Assembly: GCF_014203605.1 (NCBI RefSeq)
Contig: NZ_JACHJJ010000016.1
Location: forward strand, 62,001 to 126,000
Length of the DNA: 64,000 nucleotides
From: Thiemannella venezuelensis
GTDB lineage: Bacteria > Actinomycetota > Actinomycetes > Streptosporangiales > Streptosporangiaceae
Reading direction: 5' to 3'
Below, in pieces: positions 16,904 to 25,213 of the stretch (within the stretch, counting starts at the first letter, position 1; every line of letters begins with the position of its first letter). The translations under genes were made by a program, and so were the position numbers. The notes under the pieces were generated by a model. That model ran no database searches and had not been told where the DNA came from. It was given only the letters and a program-made list of their open reading frames with translations.

Positions 16904-18309
16904 TGTTCGGCCGTCCGCCCCTGCGGGTCAAACTCATCCTGGTCGTCCTGCTGCTGCTGGCCGTCGCGCTGACCCTGATCGGCATCGGCAGCGTCTCGAT
17001 CATGCGGGGCTACCTGATCGACCGGGTGGACAACCAGATCGACATCACCACCGAGAACCTGCTCCGCCGCCTGAACCGCCCCGCTCCCTTCGACCTGGCC
17101 AACAAGATCATGCCGCCCGACATGAGGGCGGAGCTCCGCGGCCCGCAGGGCCGGGTGATCGTCCCGCTCAGCGGGGTGGACGTGGAGGGCAAGCCGCTGC
17201 CGCCGCTGCCCCCCGGCATGGGGACGGAGCCCGTCGAGGTCAGGGGATGGCGGGTCCGCGTCCAGCCGCTGGAGGGCGGCGGGAGCCTCGTGGTGGCCGT
17301 CGACATGGCGGAGGTCCGGCAGATCGTCGGGCAGCTCGCCCTGGTGGTGGTCCTCGGCGGCGGCGGGCTGATGCTGGTGCTCGCGGCGGTGGGCGTGGCG
17401 GTCATCCGGCGGAGCCTGCGCCCGCTGGAGGAGATCGAGCGCACCGCCGAGGCCATCGCCGCCGGAGACCTGAGCCGCCGCGTCCCCGACACGGACCCGA
17501 CCACCGAGGTCGGCCGCCTCGGCCGGTCGCTGAACGGCATGCTCGCCCAGATCGAGACGGCGTTCCGGGCGCGGTCGGAGTCGGAACGCGCGGCCCGCGG
17601 CTCCGAGGAGCGGATGCGCCGGTTCGTCGCCGACGCCTCGCACGAGCTCCGCACGCCGCTGACGTCGATCCGCGGGTTCGCCGAGTTCTACCGCCAGGCG
17701 CCCGGCACCGACCCCGGGCCGCTGATGGCCCGGGTCGAGTCGGAGGCGGTCCGGATGGGCACGCTCGTGGACGACCTGCTCATGCTGGCCCGGCTGGACC
17801 AGCAGCGCCCGATGGCCATGCGGCCGGTGGACCTGCTCGCCATCGCCGCGGACGCCGTGCACGACGCCCGGATCCTGGCCCCGGACCGTGGGATCACGCT
17901 CTCGGTCGACGGCGCCGCGCTGATCGTCTCCGGCGACGAGGTACGGCTCCGCCAGGTCGTGGGCAACCTGATGACCAACGCCCTCACCCACACCCCGGAG
18001 GGCACGCCCGTGCGGATGGTGCTCCGCGCGCGGGGCGAGACGGCCGTCGTCGAGGTGGCCGACGAGGGGCCCGGCCTCACCGCCGAGCAGCGCGAACGGG
18101 TCTTCGAACGGTTCTACCGGGTGGACTCCGCCCGGGGCCGCCGCGATCCGGGCGGCGGCGGCAGCGGTCTCGGCCTCGCCATCGTCGCGGCCATGGTCGA
18201 GGCCCACGGGGGCACGGTGGGCGTCGAGTCCGCCCCCGGCGGGGGCGCCGTCTTCCGGGTCGCCCTCCCCCTCGCCCCCGACGTCGACTTCGCCCCCGGC
18301 CCCGACTGA
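16903..18309 (+). CDS. membrane histidine kinase, partner of the 16.2-kb regulator
   Basis: 468 residues. Membrane helix 1 at about 10-35, an extracytoplasmic sensor of only about 105 residues, helix 2 at about 142-166, HAMP, HisKA with His247 in DASHELRTPLTSIRGF, and HATPase_c with NLMTNALTHTP, DEGPG and GGGGSGLGLAIV. It is of the TcrY/MprB/TrcS-like group that answers envelope conditions. It lies beside an adaptor/ABC efflux locus whose second regulator has no kinase, so it may serve both regulators. Confidence 0.93.
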   Translation: MFGRPPLRVKLILVVLLLLAVALTLIGIGSVSIMRGYLIDRVDNQIDITTENLLRRLNRPAPFDLANKIMPPDMRAELRGPQGRVIVPLSGVDVEGKPLPPLPPGMGTEPVEVRGWRVRVQPLEGGGSLVVAVDMAEVRQIVGQLALVVVLGGGGLMLVLAAVGVAVIRRSLRPLEEIERTAEAIAAGDLSRRVPDTDPTTEVGRLGRSLNGMLAQIETAFRARSESERAARGSEERMRRFVADASHELRTPLTSIRGFAEFYRQAPGTDPGPLMARVESEAVRMGTLVDDLLMLARLDQQRPMAMRPVDLLAIAADAVHDARILAPDRGITLSVDGAALIVSGDEVRLRQVVGNLMTNALTHTPEGTPVRMVLRARGETAVVEVADEGPGLTAEQRERVFERFYRVDSARGRRDPGGGGSGLGLAIVAAMVEAHGGTVGVESAPGGGAVFRVALPLAPDVDFAPGPD

Positions 18310-18372
18310 CGAGGGGCTTCCCCGTCGGGTCCCGCCCCGCGCGGAGAGGCGGGACGGAGGCGGGACCCCGGA

Positions 18373-20256
18373 TCACGGGGAGCTCTGCGGCCAGCTCCCG
18401 TCGGGGAACGCACTGCCGGTCGTGTTCGCCATGATGACCTGGTCGTTCTCGGAGAGCCCTTCGACGATCTCGACGTACTGGTCGCCGCGGACGCCGGTCT
18501 TCACCGCCCGGTGCTCGCCGTCCCGGATCGTGACCACCGGCGAGCCGTCCGAACCGGTCCTCACGGCCTGCGCCGGGACGTAGACCGTCTCCTCCGACTC
18601 CTCGACCGTCACCGTGACCGTGGCGCTCTGGCCGACCAGGAGGTCCTTCGGCGGGTCGTCGAAGGCGACGGTGACCGCGTACCGGACGAGCCGGTCCGTG
18701 GCGGTCGCGGCGGGATCGATGCGGGTGACCGTGCCGGGGTGCTTCTCGCCGCGGAGGGCGGCCAGGGTGATCGTCGCCCGCTGGCCGAGTCTCAGCTTCC
18801 CGATGTCGGACTCGGTGAACAGCGCCGACACCTGGAGCTCGTCGAGGTCGCCCAGGGTGACGAACGCGCCGGTGCCCGCGCTGTCGCCGACGGCTCCGGC
18901 CACGGACAGGACCGTCCCCGCCTTCGGGGCGACGATCCGCACGCCCGCGAACTCCTCCTCGGCGTCGGTCAGCTCGGCCTCCGCCCGCTTCACCTCGGCC
19001 TCGGCCTGCTCCACGCCGGGCTCGCGCCGCGCGCCGCCGGTCCCGCCGGCGGCGGTGGTCCCGGTGCCGTCGCGGCCTGCCGCCGTGCCGCCCGTGCCGG
19101 TCGGCGAGGCCGTTCCGGCGGTGCCCGTCCCGCTCGTCCGGGGGGTCGTGCCGGTGCCGCTGCCCTGCCCCGCGCAGGCGGTGGAGGCGTCCGGCGCGGG
19201 GGTGCCCCCTGCGGTCGGCCGGGAACCCGCGCCGGCCGTGGGCGTCGCGCTCGGCGTGGCGCCCGCGCCGGTCTGCGCCGTGGGCCGCGAGGAGGCCGCG
19301 GGGGAGGCCGGCTCCCGGCTCGCGGACGGGCCCCCGCCCGGCGCCGCCGACGGGGGCGCGGGCGGCGTGGCCGTGGCAGTGGCAGTGGCCGTGACGGTGG
19401 CAGTGGCCGTGACGGTGGCAGTGGCCGTGACGGTGGCGGTGGCGGTGGCGGTGGCGGTGGCGGTGACCGTGACGGTCACGGTGGGGGTCGCCGTGACCGT
19501 GACCGTCGGCACGGGCCGGGGCTCGGGGGGAACGGAGGCGGAGGGGGACGGCGACGCCGGGCCGGGCGTCGTGGCCGGAGCGTGGGTGTAGGCGGCGGGT
19601 ACGGCGCCGCCTGCGGGAGGGATCCGCCCCGGCTGCTCCGCCGCGGCCGGCCCGGACGGCGCCGCCGACCCGGACCCGGACCCGGTCGGGCCGGGGGCCG
19701 CGGTGGCGGCGGGACGGCCCGACGGGGCCGGGCCACCCGTGGCGGCGGGGGTCCTCGTGGCTGCGGGGGTCCTCGTGGCGGCCGCCCCGCCCGTGGGCGG
19801 GCAGCTCGCCTGAGGGGACGGCCCGGACCCGGTCTGCGTCCGGGCGGTGGCCGTACCGCCGGAACCGCTGGAGGAACCGCCGCTCTCCGCCTCCTGCAGG
19901 GACTCCCGGGCGGCGGCGAGCCGGGCCCGGGCGGCGGCGAGGCGCTCCCGGGCGGCGGTGGAGTCGATCCTGGCGAGCACGTCGCCCTCGCCGACCTCGT
20001 CCCCGGCCTTCACGTAGACCCGGGTGACCTTCCCCGAAGAGCCGAAGGCCAGTTCGCGGGTGTCGTCATCGACGGTGCCGCCCGCCGCGGACACCGCGGC
20101 CGTGACCGTTCCCCGCCTGGCCGCGGCGAGTTCGACCCGGGGCGCCTCGGACGTGTCGCCGCCCGTCGCGTAGATCGCGCCCGCTCCCGCCAGGACGAGG
20201 GCGGCCAGGACCGGTCCGCCCGTCCGCAGGGTCTTCGGGAGATTGCTCGGTCTCAT
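18373..20256 (-). CDS. periplasmic-adaptor-like (HlyD/MacA) protein with very long linker
   Basis: 627 residues versus about 380 for the neighbour of the same family. N-terminal membrane anchor (9-30), lipoyl half GKVTRVYVKAGDEVGEGDVLARID, a first coiled-coil arm (AARERLAAARARLAAARESLQEAE), then about 290 residues of Gly/Ser/Thr/Pro-rich low complexity (about 122-410) with an alternating Thr-Val/Thr-Ala tract, then the second arm (VEQAEAEVKRAEAELTDAEEE), the second lipoyl half RIVAPKAGTVLSVAGAVGD and the beta-barrel and membrane-proximal domains. The linker sits exactly at the hairpin tip that in Gram-negative pumps meets the outer channel. Divergent from the 20404 adaptor; direct-repeat boxes lie in the shared promoter region. 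Confidence 0.85.
   Translation of the reverse strand: MRPSNLPKTLRTGGPVLAALVLAGAGAIYATGGDTSEAPRVELAAARRGTVTAAVSAAGGTVDDDTRELAFGSSGKVTRVYVKAGDEVGEGDVLARIDSTAARERLAAARARLAAARESLQEAESGGSSSGSGGTATARTQTGSGPSPQASCPPTGGAAATRTPAATRTPAATGGPAPSGRPAATAAPGPTGSGSGSAAPSGPAAAEQPGRIPPAGGAVPAAYTHAPATTPGPASPSPSASVPPEPRPVPTVTVTATPTVTVTVTATATATATATVTATATVTATATVTATATATATPPAPPSAAPGGGPSASREPASPAASSRPTAQTGAGATPSATPTAGAGSRPTAGGTPAPDASTACAGQGSGTGTTPRTSGTGTAGTASPTGTGGTAAGRDGTGTTAAGGTGGARREPGVEQAEAEVKRAEAELTDAEEEFAGVRIVAPKAGTVLSVAGAVGDSAGTGAFVTLGDLDELQVSALFTESDIGKLRLGQRATITLAALRGEKHPGTVTRIDPAATATDRLVRYAVTVAFDDPPKDLLVGQSATVTVTVEESEETVYVPAQAVRTGSDGSPVVTIRDGEHRAVKTGVRGDQYVEIVEGLSENDQVIMANTTGSAFPDGSWPQSSP
19366..19507 (-). 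repeat. low-complexity 6/12-bp repeats encoding Thr-Val/Thr-Ala tract
   Basis: The plus strand reads runs of GTGGCAGTGGCC, GTGACGGTGGCA and GTGGCG. In the adaptor's frame this is an alternating Thr-Ala/Thr-Val tract of about 45 residues, a strongly beta-prone sequence inside the long linker. Units of 6 and 12 bp imply expansion by slippage and probable length variation between strains. Confidence 0.8.
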
Positions 20257-20291
20257 GGCGGACCATCCTGGCCCGCGTGATTCATTTCCCC

Positions 20292-20319
20292 CTCAGGGGC
20301 GCCTGAAGGTTGCCTGAGT
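20292..20319 (-). promoter_or_regulatory. 11-bp-spaced direct repeats (response regulator box A)
   Basis: Minus strand: CTCAGG (20314-20319) and TTCAGG (20303-20308) start 11 bp apart, with a weaker third copy at 20292-20297. Eleven-bp spacing of direct repeats on one helix face is the binding mode of OmpR/PhoB-type regulators. It lies 36-63 bases upstream of the divergent adaptor gene (start 20256). Confidence 0.5.
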
Positions 20320-20352
20320 GCCCTCTCCCCCTTCCGGCGTCTGGAGTGAACC

Positions 20353-20369
20353 TTCAGCTTCACTCGGGC
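20353..20369 (+). promoter_or_regulatory. weak direct repeat (response regulator box B)
   Basis: TTCAGC (20353-20358) followed 11 bp on by TCGGGC (20364-20369), upstream of the adaptor-ABC operon starting at 20404. The second half-site is poor, so this is only a candidate member of the same motif group. Confidence 0.3.
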
Positions 20370-20403
20370 TTGGCCCAAGCATCGTGCGCGAGGGTCTGCC
20401 CCT

Positions 20404-21551
20404 GTGAAGGTGTCGACCAAGCGCAGAGCGCTGATCGTGAACGGGGCCCTGGGGGTCCTGCTGCTGGGCGGGGCCGGGGTCGCCTACTCGTCCCTCGGCG
20501 CCCCGGCCTCGCCGGCCGGGGCCGAGTCCGGCGCCGCGGTGCGGACCGTGACGGTGGGCCGGGGCACGGTGACCGCCTCGGTGACCGCCTCCGGAACCGT
20601 GGAGAGCGGCCGGGCGCGGGCGCTGGCCTTCGGATCGAGCGGCACGGTCGAGAAGGTCTACGTCAGGGCGGGGGAGAAGGTCGGCAAGGGGCAGATCCTC
20701 GCCCGGCTGGACGACGCCGCGGCGCAGGAGAGCCTGGACGCGGCCGCCGCCGCCCTCGGCACCGCGGACGACGACACCTCCACCGCCGCCGGGTACGCCC
20801 AGTACATCGAGGCGAGGAACGCCTACCGGGAGGCGAAGCGCGCCGTGGCCGGAACGGTGATCAAGGCTCCCTTCGCGGGCACGGTCATCGCGGTCAATGG
20901 CACCGTCGGCGGCTCTTCGGGGCCCTCCGGCTCGTCGGGCTCGACGGGGGCGTCCGGCGGCTCGGGCGGATCGAGCGGCTCCACCGGTACGGCCGGCGGC
21001 TTCATCGAGCTCGCCGACACCGGGAAGCTCCAGGTCACCGGCTCCTTCACCGAGTCGGACGTGATCAGGATGAAGGTCGGCCAGACCGCCTCGATCACCT
21101 TCGACGCGCTGACCGGCGTCACCGCGACCGGGAAGATCACTCAGATCCAGCCGACCGCGGCCACCAGCGACAACGTGGTCCAGTACCCGGTGACGATCTC
21201 CTTCACCGAGGTGCCGGACGAGGTCAGGCTCGGCCAGACCGCGACCGTGAAGGTCGTCGTCGAGGAGGCCGGGAACGTGCTCGCACTCTCCTCCACCGTG
21301 ATCTCCACCGCGGGCGGGCAGAGCACCGTGACCGTCCTGCGCGACGGCCGGCAGGTCTCCGCCCCGGTCGAGCTCGGCGTGAAGGGCGACCAGCTCACGG
21401 AGATCGTCTCGGGGCTCGCCGAAGGCGACCGGGTGGTACGGCCGGCCGCCGCCACCGGTACCACCCAGCAGGGCGGCGGCCTCCCCGGCCTCGGCGGCAC
21501 CGGCGGCAACCGCGGCGGCTTCGGCGGGCCAGGCATGAGCGGGGTCGGCCG

Positions 21552-21555
<4 letters not shown>
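20404..21555 (+). CDS. periplasmic adaptor subunit (HlyD/MacA family)
   Basis: 383 residues from GTG 20404. Membrane anchor at about 9-30, lipoyl half KVYVRAGEKVGKGQILARLDD, a short helical hairpin, a Gly/Ser tract (SSGPSGSSGSTGASGGSGGS), second lipoyl half VIKAPFAGTVIAVNGTVG, then beta-barrel with LQVTGSFTESDVIRMKVGQTASI and a Gly-rich tail. In monoderm bacteria such proteins bridge a MacB-type ABC transporter to the outside of the membrane. It overlaps the ATPase gene by 4 bases (GTGA), forming adaptor-ATPase-permease order. Confidence 0.9.
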
Positions 21556-22366
<811 letters not shown>

Positions 22367-22370
<4 letters not shown>

Positions 22371-23614
22371 GCCCGCTGGAGATCCTCCGTTTCGCGCTGC
22401 GCGGCCTGGCGGCCAACAAGCTGCGCAGCTTCCTGACCACCCTCGGCATCCTCATCGGGGTGGCGGCGGTGATCCTCCTGGTGGCCTTCGGCGAGGGCGC
22501 CTCGCAGAGCATCCAGCAGAGCATCCAGCGGCTCGGCGCCAACACCCTCACCGTCTCGGCCTCCTTCGCCGGGGGCGGCGGGGGCTTCGGAGGGGGCGGC
22601 GGGGTCAGGCAGTCCGGGCCGCGCACCCAGGCCAGGCAGCTCACCCTGGAGGACGCCAGGGCGCTGGCGGACCCCGAGCAGGCCCCGTCGGTCAAGAGCG
22701 TCTCCCCGGTGGTGACCGCGAACTCCTCCGCCGCCGTCCACGAGGGCGCGAGCCACACGATCTCCCAGCTCGTCGGGACCTACCCGAGCTACTTCGAGGC
22801 GACGAACAAGCCGGTCGAGACCGGGACCTACTTCGTCAACGACGACGTGCTCGCCGCCCGCAAGGTCATGGTGATCGGCAAGACCGTGGCCGAGGCGCTG
22901 TTCGGCGCGGTGAGCCCGGTCGGCAGGCAGGTCAGCGTCTCCGGGGTCCCGTTCACCGTGGTCGGTGTGCTCAAGGAGTCGGGATCCTCCGGGATGCAGG
23001 ACGCCGACGACGTGGCCGTCGTGCCGCTGCCCGCCGTACAGCAGAGCCTGACCGGGTTCGGCCCGCTCGGCTCGATCATCGTGCAGGCCACCGGCGCCGA
23101 GACCGCCGACTCGGCGCAGGCCGAGGTGACGGCCATCCTCGACCAGCGGCACGGGATCACCCCCACCGGCACCGCCGACTACCGCATCCTCAACCAGGCC
23201 GCCCTGCAGGAGACCGTCAGCTCGACGATCGGGGTCTTCACCACGCTGCTCGGCGCGGTCGCGGCGATCTCCCTGCTGGTCGGCGGGATCGGAATCACCA
23301 ACATCATGCTGGTCACCGTCACCGAGCGGACCCGGGAGATCGGCATCAGGAAGGCCATCGGGGCGCCCCGGGGCGCGATCCTCGGCCAGTTCCTGGTGGA
23401 GTCGACGGTGCTGAGCCTGGTGGGCGGCCTGTCGGGGCTCGCCGTCGCCTTCGCCGGCACCCGGTTCACGATCGCCGGGATCGAACCCGTGCTCGTGCCC
23501 TCCTCGATCGTGCTGGCACTCGGCGTCTCGGTCGGCATCGGCCTGTTCTTCGGGAGCTACCCGGCGAACCGGGCGGCCAAGCTCCGTCCCATCCAGGCCC
23601 TGCGCCACGAGTAG
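22367..23614 (+). CDS. ABC transporter permease (MacB family)
   Basis: 415 residues with four membrane helices: one near 20-40 (FLTTLGILIGVAAVILLVAFGEG) and three at the C-terminus (VFTTLLGAVAAISLLVGGIGITNIMLVTV, STVLSLVGGLSGLAVAFAG, SIVLALGVSVGIGLFFGSYPA). Between them lies the large extracytoplasmic MacB periplasmic core domain. TERTREIGIRKAIGA is the coupling-helix motif of MacB/FtsX permeases. Works with the preceding ATPase and adaptor, probably exporting peptides, antibiotics or lipids; substrate unknown. A Gly-rich stretch (AGGGGGFGGGGG) is present near residue 65. Confidence 0.95.
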
Positions 23615-23621
23615 GAGAGAC

Positions 23622-24197
23622 ATGGTCGAGAAGAAGAACGACGCGGAGCTGCTGGAGACCTCTCCGTTCGCCGGGGACCTGGACCGGGAGCTGGCCGTAC
23701 GGCCCGGGCGGAGCTTCTCCGCGCTGACCGTGGCGCTCGCCGCCGGGGTGACGCTGGTCGCGGGCGTGGTCGCGGGCATCCAGTTGGAGAAGGCCGTGGG
23801 CGGCGCCTCGGGGAACGCCGCGGCGCCGCAGGGCCCGGGCGGGCAGGGCGTCCCGCAGGGATACGGCGGGTCCGGTGGTTTCCGCGGCGGACAGAGCGGA
23901 CAGCAGGGCGGCCAGCAGAGCGGGCAGCAGGGCGGCCAGAACGGCCGGCAGGGCGGTCCGGGCGGCATGACCGTCGGCACGGTGCAGAAGGTGGAGGGGG
24001 ACAAGGTCTACGTCCAGGCCGCGGACGGTTCCGTCGTCACCGTGACCACCACCGGTGAGACGGCCGTGCGGATCAGCCGGGAGGGGAAGGTCGCCGACCT
24101 CGGCGCCGGGAAGACGGTCGTCGTCCAGGGGGCCAGGGGCGAGGACGGGTCGGTGACCGCCACGTCGATCAGCGAGGGGGCCGCCCGTGGCCGGTGA
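23622..24197 (+). CDS. membrane-anchored DUF5666-like protein
   Basis: 191 residues. A short acidic cytoplasmic start, one membrane helix at about 31-54 (FSALTVALAAGVTLVAGVVAGIQ), a Gly/Gln-rich linker with QGGQ and QSGQ repeats, then a small beta-rich domain VGTVQKVEGDKVYVQAADGSVVTVTTT...GKTVVVQGARGEDGSVTATSISEG. The last part matches the pattern of DUF5666 (OB-fold-like) domains commonly encoded next to MacB systems in actinobacteria. It follows the permease by 8 bases and likely belongs to the same operon. Confidence 0.75.
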   Translation: MVEKKNDAELLETSPFAGDLDRELAVRPGRSFSALTVALAAGVTLVAGVVAGIQLEKAVGGASGNAAAPQGPGGQGVPQGYGGSGGFRGGQSGQQGGQQSGQQGGQNGRQGGPGGMTVGTVQKVEGDKVYVQAADGSVVTVTTTGETAVRISREGKVADLGAGKTVVVQGARGEDGSVTATSISEGAARGR

Positions 24198-24204
24198 CCT
24201 GGCT

Positions 24205-24232
24205 CTCAGGAAACGTTCAGCCGATGCTGAGC
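24205..24232 (+). promoter_or_regulatory. 11-bp-spaced direct repeats (response regulator box C)
   Basis: CTCAGG (24205-24210), TTCAGC (24216-24221) and CTGAGC (24227-24232) start at exactly 11-bp intervals, 28-55 bases before the response regulator start at 24260. This suggests autoregulation by an OmpR-type regulator. Confidence 0.5.
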
Positions 24233-24259
24233 CCTTCCCCAGGGAGGTGAGCAAGCCTC

Positions 24260-24964
24260 ATGGATGTGCTGGACAGAGTTGAGGCCCGCCTGCTGGTGGT
24301 GGACGACGAACCGAACATCCGGGAGCTGCTCTCGGCCAGCCTGCGCCTGTCGGGGTTCGAGGTCATGACCGCGGCCGACGGCAGGGAGGCCGTGCAGTTC
24401 GCCGAGCGGATCCGCCCCGACCTCGTCGTTCTCGACGTGATGCTGCCCGACATGGACGGGTTCGCGGTGGCCGGGAGGCTGCGGGAGATGGGCGGGCAGA
24501 TGCCCGTGCTCTTCCTGACCGCGCGGGACGGCACCGACGACAAGGTGACCGGGCTGAAGGTGGCCGACGACTACGTCACCAAGCCGTTCAGCCTGGAGGA
24601 GGTCCTGGCCAGGATCCGGGCCGTGCTGCGCCGTACCCGGGGGGACCTCGACCTGCCCGTGCGGCTGCGCGTCGGCGACCTGGAGCTGGACGAGGAGGCC
24701 CACCAGGTGTGGAAGGGCGGTGCGATGGTGCGGCTCTCGCCGACGGAGTTCAAGCTCCTGCACTACTTCATGATCAACACTGGCAGGGTGCTGTCCAAGG
24801 CGCAGATCCTCGACCACGTGTGGAACTACGACTTCGGCGGCGACGCCGGGGTCGTCGAGTCCTACGTCTCCTACCTCAGGCGGAAGATCGACACGGCCGA
24901 GCCCCGGCTCATCCACACCCTGCGCGGCGTGGGGTACGTCCTCCGGCCGCCGCAAAGTGATTGA
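24260..24964 (+). CDS. OmpR/PhoB-family response regulator, orphan
   Basis: 234 residues. Receiver with phospho-acceptor Asp59 in LVVLDVMLPDMDG and Lys in DDYVTKPF; winged helix LSPTEFKLLHYFMINTGRVLSKAQIL and VESYVSYLRRKID. It is a close paralogue of the regulator at 16196-16903 and no kinase follows. In the loop before DDYVTKP it reads GLKVADDYV where the paralogue reads GLTAGGDDYV, one residue shorter, which may affect signalling. Direct-repeat boxes lie on both sides (24205-24232 and 24968-24984). Confidence 0.92.
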   Translation: MDVLDRVEARLLVVDDEPNIRELLSASLRLSGFEVMTAADGREAVQFAERIRPDLVVLDVMLPDMDGFAVAGRLREMGGQMPVLFLTARDGTDDKVTGLKVADDYVTKPFSLEEVLARIRAVLRRTRGDLDLPVRLRVGDLELDEEAHQVWKGGAMVRLSPTEFKLLHYFMINTGRVLSKAQILDHVWNYDFGGDAGVVESYVSYLRRKIDTAEPRLIHTLRGVGYVLRPPQSD

Positions 24965-24967
24965 ATT

Positions 24968-24984
24968 TTCAGCTTATCTTCAGG
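24968..24984 (+). promoter_or_regulatory. 11-bp-spaced direct repeats (response regulator box D)
   Basis: TTCAGC (24968-24973) and TTCAGG (24979-24984) are 11 bp apart, three bases after the regulator's stop codon, in an AT-rich spot. It is the clearest pair of the group. The next gene downstream is the first dynamin-like GTPase, 230 bases away. Confidence 0.5.
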
Positions 24985-25070
24985 TTGGCCGGACCTGCCC
25001 CTGAGCTTGGTGCGGTCCAATGAGGGGAGTACGACCCCAGATCGCCCCGGAAGACGAGGAAGGCCCGGGG

Positions 25071-25097
25071 CCCGTCTCCAGCTGCGGGGGAGACGGG
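25071..25097 (+). terminator. hairpin after the orphan response regulator
   Basis: CCCGTCTCC (25071-25079) pairs perfectly with GGAGACGGG (25089-25097) around a 9-base loop. No T-tract. Likely the transcript end for the regulator gene. Confidence 0.5.
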
Positions 25098-25132
25098 TCC
25101 GCCACGGACCTTCCGAGAATCCGGGGTACGGG

Positions 25133-25181
25133 CCCCACCGCTCTACCGGGTTCGCCCCCGTGACCCGGTCGAGCGGTGGGG
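25133..25181 (+). other. long stable hairpin before the dynamin-like genes
   Basis: CCCCACCGCTC (25133-25143) and GAGCGGTGGGG (25171-25181) pair over 11 bp; inside them CCGGGT (25146-25151) pairs with ACCCGG (25163-25168). It ends 32 bases before the GTPase start. It could be a second terminator, an attenuator, or a structured 5' UTR. It does not fold as a tRNA. Confidence 0.5.
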
Positions 25182-25213
25182 CACGATGACGTCTAGGGCC
25201 CGTTCTGCGGGGA

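Noticed and set aside
19366-19507. Possible CRISPR or intergenic satellite
   Set aside because: The repeats are inside the adaptor gene and encode a continuous Thr-Val/Thr-Ala linker; units are 6 or 12 bp without spacers.
25133-25181. tRNA-like fold
   Set aside because: The segment contains GGGTTCG like a T-loop, but there are no D and anticodon arms or acceptor end; it is a simple long hairpin.
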